Positions 52,176 through 61,487 of a stretch of 64,000 nt of DNA are shown here, piece by piece. The position numbers and the translations under genes are program-made. The notes under the pieces were generated by a model that ran no database searches, was not told where the DNA came from, and saw only the letters and a program-made list of their open reading frames with translations. Origin of the DNA: JAPPFW01 sp965231815. Lineage in GTDB: Bacteria > Actinomycetota > Acidimicrobiia > Spongiisociales > Spongiisociaceae. The stretch covers positions 806,001 to 870,000 of the forward strand of contig OZ246890.1 in assembly GCA_965231815.1 (NCBI GenBank), read 5' to 3'. Within the stretch, counting starts at the first letter, position 1, and each line of letters begins with the position of its first letter.

Positions 52176-55100
52176 TTAGGCGGCCCAACTCTCGGAGAGC
52201 ACTTCTGCCTGCTCCAGAACGGTCTTGGTGGCTTTTGCCTGCTTGTCGGGTGGGTAGCCGTACTTGCGGAGGGTGCGCCGCACCAGAACTCTGAGGCCGG
52301 CGCGTACGTTCTCCCGCATTGTCCAGTCGATCGTGACGTTGCTGCGAACGGTCTCCACGAGCTCCCGGGCGATGGTCCGGAGTACTTCATCGCCCAATAC
52401 CGCTACTGCGCTGTCGTTGGCCCCGAGAGCGTCGTAGAAAGCCAACTCATCGTCCCCGAGCCCGAGGCGTTCTCCCCGAGCGCTAGCCTCGCGCATCTCC
52501 CTGGCCAGCTGGATCAGTTCTTCGATCACCTGGGCGGCTTCGATGGCGCGGTTGCGGTAACGGTGGAGCGTTCGTTCCAGCATCTCGGCGAACGAACGGG
52601 CCTGTACTACGTTCTTGCGACCGCGCTCGGCCAGTTCACCTTTCAGGAGCTTCTGCAACAGCTCCACGGCCAGGTTGCGATGTGCCATGCTCTGTACTTC
52701 GGCGAGGAACTGCTCGGACAGGATGGAGATATCGGGCTTGTCCAGTCCGGCGGCGGCGAATATGTCCAGTACCCCCTCCGAGGCCACCACACGGGAGATG
52801 ATCTGGCGTACCGCTCGCTCCAAGTCCTCCCCCTCCCGCGCCAGGCCCGGGCGACGCTTGGCCAGAACCGCCCGGACAGCCTGGAAGAACGACACATCAT
52901 CTCGGATCCGCTCCGTCTCCTCATGGGGTACGGACAAGGCGAAGGCCTGGGTTAGCAGCCGGACAGCCGTGATGCACCGTTTCTTGCCGTTCTCCTGGGC
53001 GAGTATGTGTTCCTGGGCGCCGGGAAGGAGGCTTAACCGCTCCTGCGGGGTACCCGTCACCCACTTTGTCCGGTCGAATCCATGAAACAGGTCACAGCAG
53101 ATCTCGTACTTCTCCAGCATGACAGCCACCGCTTCTTGCTGATCGACAGCGGTCTTCCCGGTGCCACCGCTCTCCGTATATGTGGACAAGGCCTGCTTCA
53201 AGTCATGGGCAAGCCCCAGATAGTCCACCACCAGACCTCCGGGCTTGTCCTTGAATACCCGGTTCACACGGGCGATGGCCTGCATCAAACCGTGACCGCG
53301 CATCGGTTTGTCCACATACATGGTGTGCAAGCTGGGGGCGTCGAACCCGGTGAGCCACATGTCACGCACCAGCACCATCCGGAACGGGTCGGCCGGGGCG
53401 CGGAAACGCTTCGCCAACCCTTCCCGGCGAGCCTTGTTGCGGATATGCTGCTGCCATTCCGGTGGATCCGAAGCGCTGCCGGTCATGACCACCTTGATCG
53501 ATCCCTGATCGTCGTCTTCGTCATGCCACTCAGGACGCAACCGGACCAGTTGATCGTAGAGTTCTACGCAGATTCGACGGCTCATGCACACGACCATCGC
53601 CTTGCCGTCAAGGGCTTCAACCCGGCGTTCGTAGTGCTCGACGATATCCCTTGCTAACTGCTTGATCCGGCTGGGGGTACCTACCACCGCTTCAAACTGG
53701 GCCCATTTGGTCTTGAGTTTCTCCTTGCTAGCTATTTCCTCCCCTTCGGTCACCTCGTCGAACTCGGCATCGATCAAAGGTTTCTCGTCCCGGTCCAGGC
53801 TGAGTTTGGCCAACCTGCTCTCGTAGTAGATCGGTACGGTCGCCCCATCCTCGACCGATCTCCGGATGTCGTAGATACTGATGTAATTACCGAACACAGC
53901 TCGCGTGTTGGCATCTCTCAGTTCGATCGGAGTACCGGTGAACCCCACGAAAGAGGCATTCGGGAGGGCGTCCCGCATGTGCCGAGCGAACCCGTCCACG
54001 AAGTCGTACTGGCTGCGATGCGCCTCGTCGGCGATGACCACGATGTTGTTGCGTTCCGACAGCAGTGGGTGGCGATCGCCCTTCTCCTCGGGGAAGAACT
54101 TCTGGATGGTCGTGAACACGACGCCCCCCGATTCCACCGAGAGCCTGTTCCGCAGGTCCTTCCGGCTCTCCGCCTGTGCCGGGTTCTGGCGCAGCAAGTC
54201 TCGACAGCGGGAAAAGGTACCGAACAGCTGGTCGTCGAGGTCGTTGCGGTCGGTCAGGACGACGATGGTCGGGTTTCGCATTTCCGGAACCCTGATAATC
54301 GCTCCGGCGTAGAAAGCCATGGTCAGGCTCTTGCCGGAGCCCTGGGTGTGCCAGACGACGCCGATCCGCCGATCCCCGGGATCACCGCCCGGCCCCCGCC
54401 CGTAACCGTGATGGAAGTCCCGCCGGTCGATCCCGCCGGATTGTTGTAACCGAACCGCTCGCAACGTTTCGGTGATCGCCGCCTGCACAGCGTGGAACTG
54501 GTGGTATCCGGCCATCTTCTTGACCACCCCGCCGCCGTCATCCTCGAACACGATGAAGGAGCGCACCAAATCCAGAAACCGCCGCTTGCCGAACACACCT
54601 CGGATGAGCACCTCCAGCCCGATCATCGTCACCGGGGCCAGCGTTTCGCCGTCGATGGTTCGCCATGGCTTGAACCATTCCCGGCCGGCGGTGATCGTTC
54701 CGGCCCTGGTTTCCATACCGTCGGATATGACCAGGACCGTATTCATCGAGAAGAGCGCGGGAATCTCGGCCTTATAGGTTTGGAGCTGATGCCAAGCGGC
54801 CCAGATCGTGGCATCTTCGGCGGCCGGATTCTTCAGTTCGATCACGCCCAGCGGAAGGCCGTTCACGAACACCACGAGGTCTGGACGTCGCTGCTTGCCG
54901 TCCTCTATCACCGTGAACTGGTTGACGACCGTCCAAGTGTTGCGGTCCGTGTTGTCGAAGTCGATCACCCGCGCCTGGGCCCCTTGAATACCGCCTCCCG
55001 TCCGGTACTCGACATTCACCCCATCCACCAGCATCCGATGGAACGAACGGTTTCGAGCCCGGAGCGTCGACCCCGCTGGACGGGTCAACCGTCGGAACGC

Positions 55101-55298
55101 GTCGTCAAGCGCTTCCTCCGGAAGGTCCGGGTTGAGCCGAGCTAACGCATACCGTACATCAGATTGCAGGATCACATCCGAATAGCTATTCCGCCGCGAG
55201 GTAGGTCCCGGAACCAAGTCAGGGCCCCGGACGACCTGGTAGCCCACCTCGCGAAACCAGCCGAGGGCAGCATCTTCAACGATTGACTCCGAGAACAT
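52176..55298 (-). CDS. hsdR: Type I restriction enzyme endonuclease subunit HsdR
   Basis: 1040 residues from ATG 55298 (MFSESIVEDAALGWFREVGY). Nuclease motif RRPDLVVFVNGLPLGVIELK (D...ExK). SF2 translocase: VVWHTQGSGKSLTMAFYAG (Walker A), VVIADEAHRSQYD (DEAH-type), VGFTGTPIE, and LMQAIARVNRVFKDKPGGLV (motif VI). C-terminal helical part binds the methylase complex. Works with HsdM and HsdS encoded 4 to 10 kb upstream on the same strand, but separated from them by about 4 kb of other genes. Confidence 0.93.
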   Translation of the reverse strand: MFSESIVEDAALGWFREVGYQVVRGPDLVPGPTSRRNSYSDVILQSDVRYALARLNPDLPEEALDDAFRRLTRPAGSTLRARNRSFHRMLVDGVNVEYRTGGGIQGAQARVIDFDNTDRNTWTVVNQFTVIEDGKQRRPDLVVFVNGLPLGVIELKNPAAEDATIWAAWHQLQTYKAEIPALFSMNTVLVISDGMETRAGTITAGREWFKPWRTIDGETLAPVTMIGLEVLIRGVFGKRRFLDLVRSFIVFEDDGGGVVKKMAGYHQFHAVQAAITETLRAVRLQQSGGIDRRDFHHGYGRGPGGDPGDRRIGVVWHTQGSGKSLTMAFYAGAIIRVPEMRNPTIVVLTDRNDLDDQLFGTFSRCRDLLRQNPAQAESRKDLRNRLSVESGGVVFTTIQKFFPEEKGDRHPLLSERNNIVVIADEAHRSQYDFVDGFARHMRDALPNASFVGFTGTPIELRDANTRAVFGNYISIYDIRRSVEDGATVPIYYESRLAKLSLDRDEKPLIDAEFDEVTEGEEIASKEKLKTKWAQFEAVVGTPSRIKQLARDIVEHYERRVEALDGKAMVVCMSRRICVELYDQLVRLRPEWHDEDDDQGSIKVVMTGSASDPPEWQQHIRNKARREGLAKRFRAPADPFRMVLVRDMWLTGFDAPSLHTMYVDKPMRGHGLMQAIARVNRVFKDKPGGLVVDYLGLAHDLKQALSTYTESGGTGKTAVDQQEAVAVMLEKYEICCDLFHGFDRTKWVTGTPQERLSLLPGAQEHILAQENGKKRCITAVRLLTQAFALSVPHEETERIRDDVSFFQAVRAVLAKRRPGLAREGEDLERAVRQIISRVVASEGVLDIFAAAGLDKPDISILSEQFLAEVQSMAHRNLAVELLQKLLKGELAERGRKNVVQARSFAEMLERTLHRYRNRAIEAAQVIEELIQLAREMREASARGERLGLGDDELAFYDALGANDSAVAVLGDEVLRTIARELVETVRSNVTIDWTMRENVRAGLRVLVRRTLRKYGYPPDKQAKATKTVLEQAEVLSESWAA

Positions 55299-55302
55299 CG
55301 GG

Positions 55303-55986
55303 TTAAGTCCCCGCTGTGAGCGGCTGGAGTCCCTCAAGGTGCGCCAACCACTGTCCGAAATGTCGACACTCTGATCGGATAACATCAAGCCCGAGATATT
55401 TTGTAGCCTCGGCACCGTGCCGCACCTTTCGGTAGCCGGGCAACGCTTGGAGTCGAGCCGACGGATGAGTGGAGGGCCCGTCATCGATATACTCCGGCCC
55501 TCTTACGGAGTCTCGAACCGCATTCAGCGGCTGCAGGTGCGCCTTCCACCGCAAATCTATGTCGCCAAGCCGTTCCACATTAGAGAACAGTAACGCCTCG
55601 AACTCGAAGGGTTGGATGTGGGGGAAGAACCGATCTGGTCGGATATCGGAATCTATTGCAGCTACGTTACGGAACTCCTCTTCGATCAGTTCGGCTCGTT
55701 GGATCGGGTCTGTTAGATGGCTACCTTGGCAAAACCCCGGAAAGTCCTTCTTCAAGCCATACAGATCGAAGAAGGTTGTCACGTACGTTTCCGAGCGTTC
55801 CCGTAGGATATTACGAACATACATCCTTACCCGGTCGAAGCGAAGCCCACCACCACGACCTCTTCGCGATGTAGGGATAAGGCGTGGATCGAGATAGACG
55901 TGATGGGAAGCTAGCTCTGGCTGCAATACCCTGGCCATGAATGCCGCTTCTGTCTGACCTTCGCAAATGACCACAACATTGATCAC
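55303..55986 (-). CDS. DUF4276 protein, Toprim-like partner of the AAA ATPase
   Basis: 227 residues from GTG 55986 overlapping the ATPase stop (GTGA). VVVICEGQTEAAFMARVLQP is the Toprim-like Glu motif of DUF4276; FFDLYGLKKDFPGF follows with Asp, and FFPHIQPFEFEALLFSNVE is also typical. Pairs of AAA ATPase plus Toprim-like or RloB-like protein are known in defence (PARIS AriA/AriB, AbiL). This pair is similar in layout, but identity with any named system is not shown. Confidence 0.78.
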   Translation of the reverse strand: MINVVVICEGQTEAAFMARVLQPELASHHVYLDPRLIPTSRRGRGGGLRFDRVRMYVRNILRERSETYVTTFFDLYGLKKDFPGFCQGSHLTDPIQRAELIEEEFRNVAAIDSDIRPDRFFPHIQPFEFEALLFSNVERLGDIDLRWKAHLQPLNAVRDSVRGPEYIDDGPSTHPSARLQALPGYRKVRHGAEATKYLGLDVIRSECRHFGQWLAHLEGLQPLTAGT

Positions 55987-57068
55987 CAATCCGGTAACCC
56001 TCCTCCCAGCACGTTCATTTCCCATAACTCCCCGAGCGCATAGGTCTTGAGCCATTCGCTCAATAACTCCGGGTCCCTTCGTTGGAATACAGATTCTCCA
56101 TTCACGCGCTCAACCACCACCACATCTTCCGGGTTCATTTCGTTGACCAGTCCCGAAGACTGCGTAGAAACCAGTACCTGTTTGTAGTCGCTCACTTGTT
56201 GCAACATGTCAGCGAGTAAAGATATGGCAACGGGATGTAAGCCAATCTCCGGTTCATCAATGATGATCAGATCCGGCTGTAGTACCGATGGTTGTAAGAG
56301 CAGGGTGGTCAGGCATATGAATCGTAGAGTTCCATCAGACAGCTGGATCGGCCCCCTAGGGGTTTGCGGATCTCCGTTCTCCAACCACTCCAGCTCAATC
56401 CGGGTCCCTGGGTTCTGGCGATACACGAACTCGTCAAGGAACGGCGCAGCTATGCGAATCGTATTGATAATCTGCTTGTAGTCTTCCGGAAACTGTTCGC
56501 GCAGGCGGCGCAAGAACGGTGCTAGATTGCTCGCATCGGGTTTCAGGCTAAGGTTGTCACGAACAGCTCGGCCGTTCCGCATGGGTGAATCGATACCGGT
56601 ATCTTGAAAGTGGTAAACCTGCCAATTGCGGATGGCACGATGTACGTACCGCGCAAAAGTGTCATCGTTGATTACCTCCCACACCTGCGACTCGTAGTGG
56701 CCGCTTCCCAATGGTCGCCGTGTACTGGACCATTCACCGTAGAACCGGGTAGCTTCGTCAAGAAAAAATAGTCGATCCCCGGGTGCCGGACCGAGGGAGA
56801 AGTCATAACCGTTCTTTCCGAATAGGAACTCTGCCTCAACGATGCCGGTGCGACTTCCACCTCCGCACAGCAGCGCATCGGGTCCTCCGTGCTGAGCCAC
56901 GAACACCTGAAGTCGTTTTGACATGATCGCCGCAAGCATGTCGAACAGGCTGATCAGGTTGCTCTTGCCGGCGCCGTTGGCACCGATCAGGACGTTGAGC
57001 CTGCAAAGCTCGAATCCCTCAAGTTCCCGGATCGACTTGAACCCTCGGACGGTAAGGCTCTCCAACAT
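55983..57068 (-). CDS. AAA family ATPase (AAA_21/SMC-like, defence-associated)
   Basis: 361 residues. Walker A NVLIGANGAGKSNLISLFDM; signature-like IQLSDGTLRFICLTTLLLQP; Walker B PDLIIIDEPEIGLHPVAISL; and a His-switch region VLVSTQSSGLVNEM. This is the ABC/OLD-like ATPase type found with Toprim or RloB partners. Ends inside the DUF4276 gene. Lies 11 bases after the RhuM-Fic gene, so the run is probably one transcript towards hsdR. Confidence 0.87.
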   Translation of the reverse strand: MLESLTVRGFKSIRELEGFELCRLNVLIGANGAGKSNLISLFDMLAAIMSKRLQVFVAQHGGPDALLCGGGSRTGIVEAEFLFGKNGYDFSLGPAPGDRLFFLDEATRFYGEWSSTRRPLGSGHYESQVWEVINDDTFARYVHRAIRNWQVYHFQDTGIDSPMRNGRAVRDNLSLKPDASNLAPFLRRLREQFPEDYKQIINTIRIAAPFLDEFVYRQNPGTRIELEWLENGDPQTPRGPIQLSDGTLRFICLTTLLLQPSVLQPDLIIIDEPEIGLHPVAISLLADMLQQVSDYKQVLVSTQSSGLVNEMNPEDVVVVERVNGESVFQRRDPELLSEWLKTYALGELWEMNVLGGGLPDW

Positions 57069-57079
57069 GGTTCTTGATC

Positions 57080-58087
57080 CTACGCTTCCGGTCCTGCCAG
57101 CAGGTTGACGACGAGCCGGACCATCAGGTCTTTGTTGCGCGGGCGGCTCTCAGCAATCAGGAGGGTCAGGGCGGTAAGCGCCTGAGGGTTGATGCCATGC
57201 TCGATGCCCTCCTGAGCGAGGTACAGCAGGAATAGCAACGAACCGATCCGCTTGTTGCCGTCAATGAAGGGATGGTCCTTGACCAGAAAGTAGAGGAGGT
57301 TGGCCGCCTTCTCCTCACGAGTCCGGTAGAGCGGCTGGCCGAACATGGTCTGCTCGACGTTTCCGAGGATCGCATCAAGGCTGTCGCCCCGCAGGTTGCC
57401 GAAGAGGGAAGTGGCCTCCCCGCGCAGCATTAACTCCCGCTTGAACTCGACAATCGTCTCGACCGCGCGGTCATATTCCAATGCGGTATCGGCAGGTTTC
57501 GCTCCTTTTGGCACCGCGAGCCGATCCTCGTCGTACTCCAAGAGCAGATGCCAAGTGTCGGCGTATCCTGAAATGAGATCCAGGACGCTGCTTCCGGTGT
57601 CCTCGACCAGAGCTTGGTTTCGCAGCGTCCGAGCCAGAAGGTCCAGCGTCTCACGCGCCTCGGTCAGCCCACGCTCAGCCAGCCTCCGCTCGTTCAAGGT
57701 GTAGCCTCGTACCAGATGCTCACGCAAGGTTCGGGTGGCCCACTGACGAAATCGCGTGCCTTGCCAAGACTTCACGCGATACCCGACCGAGATAATCACA
57801 TCAAGGTTGTAGTGATCGACCTCTCGTGAAACGGTCCTTCCACCCTCAGATTGAACTTGTGCATATTTTGCACTTGTTGCCTGTGGGTCTAGCTCGCCTT
57901 CCCGAAATGCGTTTTGGATGTGCCGGGTTACTACCGAACGGTCACGTCCGAACAGGTCGGCCATCTGCCGCTGGGTCAGCCAGACTGTCTCCCGATCAAG
58001 GCGCACATCCAACCGCACCTCGCCGTTCTCTGCTTGGTAGATGACCAACTCACCATTGGGGAGGCTGTGAGATTTAACATTGCTCAT
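57080..58087 (-). CDS. RhuM-Fic fusion protein
   Basis: 335 residues from ATG 58087. N-terminal RhuM/virulence domain: VWLTQRQMADLFGRDRSVVT, IQNAFREGELD and REVDHYNLDVIISVGYRVKS, with FRQWATRTLREHLVRGYTLN. C-terminal Fic/Doc domain: KAANLLYFLVKDHPFIDGNK, then RIGSLLFLLYLA. The motif HPFxDGNKR lacks the second arginine of canonical Fic, so AMP transfer is uncertain and Doc-like activity possible. RhuM-Fic proteins often sit inside type I R-M loci. Confidence 0.88.
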   Translation of the reverse strand: MSNVKSHSLPNGELVIYQAENGEVRLDVRLDRETVWLTQRQMADLFGRDRSVVTRHIQNAFREGELDPQATSAKYAQVQSEGGRTVSREVDHYNLDVIISVGYRVKSWQGTRFRQWATRTLREHLVRGYTLNERRLAERGLTEARETLDLLARTLRNQALVEDTGSSVLDLISGYADTWHLLLEYDEDRLAVPKGAKPADTALEYDRAVETIVEFKRELMLRGEATSLFGNLRGDSLDAILGNVEQTMFGQPLYRTREEKAANLLYFLVKDHPFIDGNKRIGSLLFLLYLAQEGIEHGINPQALTALTLLIAESRPRNKDLMVRLVVNLLAGPEA

Positions 58088-58282
58088 AGTGCACGCATCG
58101 TACCCACCGCCTGTGACAACCCTGTACAGCGTCATGGACCACCGCCCACCCCGACCGACCTATTCTTGCCTGCCCTCGGATCGAACTACCGAGAAACCCT
58201 CGGTAGTTGCCGCTGTCCATCGCCTAGGCCAAGCCGGGCTGCGGACAATATGTCAGGCCACGACGGCCCTACCGCTCGAAGG

Positions 58283-59059
58283 TCAGACCGACGTCAAGAC
58301 CCGTTCCAACTCATCAGGACGAGACCACATCACTACCTCGGAGACTTCCTCTGCCAGCTTGATGTCTTCCTGACGCCACACATCGAGAGTGTCGTCGAAG
58401 AGTGAGACCAGTGAAGCTTCACCCGATTCGGCCAGGTACCGCAGATCGAAACAGCCGGCCACGACGTGTTCGCTGACCCGCCGCGCACCCGAACGTGATC
58501 CGCTGGTCAGCAAGAACACCAGAGAGGGTCGAAATCCGGAGATAACCTCGTAGTCCACCCTCCATTCTCGCCCGGACCTCCCGCTCCGGCGGTTGCCCCG
58601 CGCAACCTTGAAAGAACGCCGCCGGAGCCAATCCTCCACCTCGTCGCCTACCGATACCCATCGCCGGATACGAAACGTGAACCAGAGGTCGCAGACACGA
58701 ATGACGGCTTGACCGAGGATGTGAACAGCCTCTCCCAGAAAGTTAGGAGCAGAGCACCGGAGGGTCAACTGACCACCATCCCGTGTAACGCCCAGGGTAC
58801 TGCACACATCATCGACCATGAGACTCTGGCTTGATGTCAGTCTCCCGCTTGATGACTGCATCCACAGCCACCCCAGCGCTTCGCCGTAGTCGGTCAGCAG
58901 GTTTCCATCGTCACGTTCCTCTACAAACACGTCAATGAGGTCGCCATCAGGCATCACGAAAGGAGTACGCACACGTATAGCGCCTCCCGGTGTCATGGAA
59001 CACTCGAAGAGATCCGGAAGGCTCTTACGTAGCGGGATGCACAGGTCGGAGGGATTCAC
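58283..59059 (-). CDS. DUF1828 domain protein
   Basis: 258 residues. The N-terminal DUF1828 domain is recognised by LFECSMTPGGAIRVRTPFVM, PDGDLIDVFVEERDDG and LLTDYGEALGWLW. The C-terminal half (SGFRPSLVFLLTSG and more) fits DUF1829-like extensions. Function unknown; such genes recur in mobile and defence regions. ATG overlaps the stop of the upstream frameshifted gene. Confidence 0.75.
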   Translation of the reverse strand: MNPSDLCIPLRKSLPDLFECSMTPGGAIRVRTPFVMPDGDLIDVFVEERDDGNLLTDYGEALGWLWMQSSSGRLTSSQSLMVDDVCSTLGVTRDGGQLTLRCSAPNFLGEAVHILGQAVIRVCDLWFTFRIRRWVSVGDEVEDWLRRRSFKVARGNRRSGRSGREWRVDYEVISGFRPSLVFLLTSGSRSGARRVSEHVVAGCFDLRYLAESGEASLVSLFDDTLDVWRQEDIKLAEEVSEVVMWSRPDELERVLTSV

Positions 59060-59506
59060 AACCCTAGTTCTCCTTGCGTGGTCGGAGGAGCGAGCGTACC
59101 AGAATGAACAAGCCGTGCCTCAGCACAGAACTGCCCCCACACCTTCAGCGGCTCGTTCCAGAGCGCCGTGATGTCCGCCGGAATATACGCAAACCGATCT
59201 CGGAACTCAGATGTCCAGGAGTGTTTGTGTAGGTCATCCAGAGACTGGCCACTGGGATTTCGATGGGGTACACCCATATCCAGCCCATAGATACGACCAA
59301 CTCCCTGATAGAGCAGGCTGTATGACAACTTTCCTGCCTTTGAGTTCCAGCGACCAACCCGAAAGGGGCCAATCAGCCGGGGAACTCACCTTCGTCCGAA
59401 ACCTCTGGGCAGGCCGATGGTGCGGATCCGGTCGCCAACGGATGTTGCCCGTGATGTGTTTCTCGGGATCCGTAAGGATCGTCTCGAACTCCTGCTTAGT
59501 GATCAC
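59056..59506 (-). pseudogene. Frameshifted DUF1828-associated gene
   Basis: Two overlapping frames form one protein. Frame 1 (from ATG 59506) gives MITKQEFETILTDPEKHITG and runs to GWSLELK. Frame 2 gives AGKLSYSLLYQGVGRIYGLD, MGVPHRNPSG, HKHSWTSEFRDRFAYIPAD and ends at 59056 on the start of the DUF1828 gene. The join needs one base fewer in the AAA at 59339-59341. It is a true frameshift, a sequencing error, or slippage. The conserved pairing with DUF1828 proteins supports one original gene of about 148 residues. Confidence 0.65.
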
Positions 59507-61062
59507 GAGGTAGTGGACTCGGACGTCATGGGCACCTGTAACTCCCCTGACAAGAGTTTCGGTAGGAGAGTTTCGCGATAGCCTCGTAAGATGCGTGAGG
59601 CGTTAATGAGTGAACTCACTTTGTACCGAGGGATATCCACATAGCGATGGAACGCCGCGATGACAGGTTCAGTAGGATCGATTATAGAGAATCCACTCAG
59701 GACACGAGCATTGAGGCTCTTACGGGTTGTACCTGTTGCACGCGCGCGAACTAGAGACCAGTATTGATCTGACCTCATCCAATGGCGGAAGAAGGAGGAA
59801 TAGTCCGAGTTCAATGGTCGGAATCGTATCAAGTAGGATGCAAACACGGACGGTGGGATAGTATCAATCACACACCCATGGCCCGGATCAGCCATCCTAG
59901 CAATTAGGACATCTCCTGGAGAAAGACGATATTTTCTAAAGTCCGTGTCACTAATCCTACAATATGGCACTTGATCCCAATCTATCCACAAGTGCTTATT
60001 GATGTCCGTGATTCTAAGAAACTTCGGCCCTACTGGGTCAGTCTCACCTGACTGTGTATAGCCATATTGGGGTTTGGAGCATAGTGACCCGAGAGTAGTA
60101 ATCCGCCAGCCTTCGGGGATCGGGCCTAGTTCGGAATCCACAAGACGGTCCGGGAAGAGATCGTAGAGGTGAGCGGGGAGACCGGGAAGGGATTCCCCAG
60201 GTCGCCAGCGGGCCTCCATCTTGGCTCGTACCGGATCGAAGTCCACAAACCAAGACTTGAACAACGCCTGGGACATCTCCTCCAGCGTCTGGCACATCCG
60301 CCGGTTCAACTCGATCTTGTCGTCCAAGACCCCCAACACCCGAGCAATTCGCCGCTGCTCAGCCTCCGGCGGTACGGTCAACTCTCTCTCATGTGCAGCG
60401 AGACGATTGAGGCCGGGTACCGCACTATCCGAATTCATTTTCTCTAAGCCGAGAGCACTCAGAAGGAAGTACTGAAACCTCACAAGATCTGACTCTTCAC
60501 CAGCTAAGTAGAACGTCGTGTCTATTGGCCAGCAAGGAACCGGTGAGTAGTGAACTACACCGACGCTACCCTTCCGACCAACAATGACGGTGGGGCCGTC
60601 GGTTAATGATTCGGTGTGGGTTCCGATGACTCCATTGGAACCATAGACCGGAATCTCACCTGCGGGATCACGCTTCCTTGCAGGCAGTGATTTTCCGTAC
60701 CTCAATGGAGAGAACTCCCCGAGTGTTATACGGTGCCAAGCAGAAGAGTCCCTCCCTTCACTTACGACTACGTAATCATGTTTGATCCCTTCCTTGAACC
60801 TATCCGGAATCGAATGCCAATCCAGTACATCCACCCGCATTGGCAACCGTGACTCCTCAAAGTCTTCTTTCAATCGACCCATGGTTTGCCAGTCGATAGG
60901 CCCATCGCCCATAATTATGAGGTCAAGGTCGGAATAGTCCCTAGCTGTCCATGCTGCCCGAGAACCGAAGGCTCGGACTTCACACTCGGGAACATGCTCA
61001 GCAAGAATCTGTTTGACGATCTCGGCAAGGTCAGGTCTGAGATCGATCCCGCTCAATGCCAC
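59503..61062 (-). CDS. hsdS: HsdS specificity subunit with fused N-terminal MNT nucleotidyltransferase
   Basis: 519 residues. Residues 1-100 are a complete minimal nucleotidyltransferase: VRAFGSRAAWTARDYSDLDL (GSR...SDLDL) and RVDVLDWHSIP with the third Asp. From about 105 a full two-domain HsdS follows. TRD1 (WHRITLGEFSPLRYG to LTVPPEAEQRRIARVLGVLD) comes first, then a helical spacer (CQTLEEMSQALFKSWFVDFD). TRD2 (PEGWRITTLGSLCSKPQYGY) and a second helix (RILRGYRETLLPKLLSGELQ) close it. TRD2 is visibly AT-richer. The start overlaps the upstream HEPN gene by 10 bases. Confidence 0.9.
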   Translation of the reverse strand: MALSGIDLRPDLAEIVKQILAEHVPECEVRAFGSRAAWTARDYSDLDLIIMGDGPIDWQTMGRLKEDFEESRLPMRVDVLDWHSIPDRFKEGIKHDYVVVSEGRDSSAWHRITLGEFSPLRYGKSLPARKRDPAGEIPVYGSNGVIGTHTESLTDGPTVIVGRKGSVGVVHYSPVPCWPIDTTFYLAGEESDLVRFQYFLLSALGLEKMNSDSAVPGLNRLAAHERELTVPPEAEQRRIARVLGVLDDKIELNRRMCQTLEEMSQALFKSWFVDFDPVRAKMEARWRPGESLPGLPAHLYDLFPDRLVDSELGPIPEGWRITTLGSLCSKPQYGYTQSGETDPVGPKFLRITDINKHLWIDWDQVPYCRISDTDFRKYRLSPGDVLIARMADPGHGCVIDTIPPSVFASYLIRFRPLNSDYSSFFRHWMRSDQYWSLVRARATGTTRKSLNARVLSGFSIIDPTEPVIAAFHRYVDIPRYKVSSLINASRILRGYRETLLPKLLSGELQVPMTSESTTS

Positions 61063-61475
61063 GATTCTCCGGTCAAGACCCTGTAGAGATCAATGGCATC
61101 CTCAATGAACTGAGGGATGACAACCTCGACGGCTTGGGACGCTTTCTCCTCGTCGTAACGGTGGGTGGTGTTGACTCTGGCATCTACGTAGTCTTGCCAT
61201 CTGTCCCCGTTGGATGACAGCAAACCGGCGGCGCCAGCAATCCTGAAGATAGGCCGCGGGCTGTTCGGGACCTCCGGGTTACCGAGAACATGAATCAGAT
61301 GCCTTCGGAGAACCTTCCAAAGAGCGTCGTAGCACACCTCGAATCGTTGGATCACCGACTCCACCAGTGCCTCCTGCATCCAGGTAGGCAAGGTATCGGA
61401 ATGATGCAACAAGTTGTAGTGCTGAGTCTCCAGATTCTTCAAGGTTTTTCTGAAATTTCTGTAATCAATTGTCAT
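61053..61475 (-). CDS. HEPN-domain protein, HI0074-like (partner of MNT)
   Basis: 140 residues from ATG 61475, six bases after GGAG. Helical protein with MQEALVESVIQRFEVCYDAL, WKVLRRHLIHVLG and the HEPN catalytic-type motif RVNTTHRYD (R-x4-H). HI0074-type HEPN proteins pair with MNT nucleotidyltransferases as toxin-antitoxin modules, with the HEPN a likely RNase neutralised by the MNT. Here the MNT is the N-terminus of the HsdS encoded immediately downstream. Confidence 0.85.
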   Translation of the reverse strand: MTIDYRNFRKTLKNLETQHYNLLHHSDTLPTWMQEALVESVIQRFEVCYDALWKVLRRHLIHVLGNPEVPNSPRPIFRIAGAAGLLSSNGDRWQDYVDARVNTTHRYDEEKASQAVEVVIPQFIEDAIDLYRVLTGESWH

Positions 61476-61487
61476 CCCCAACTCCCT

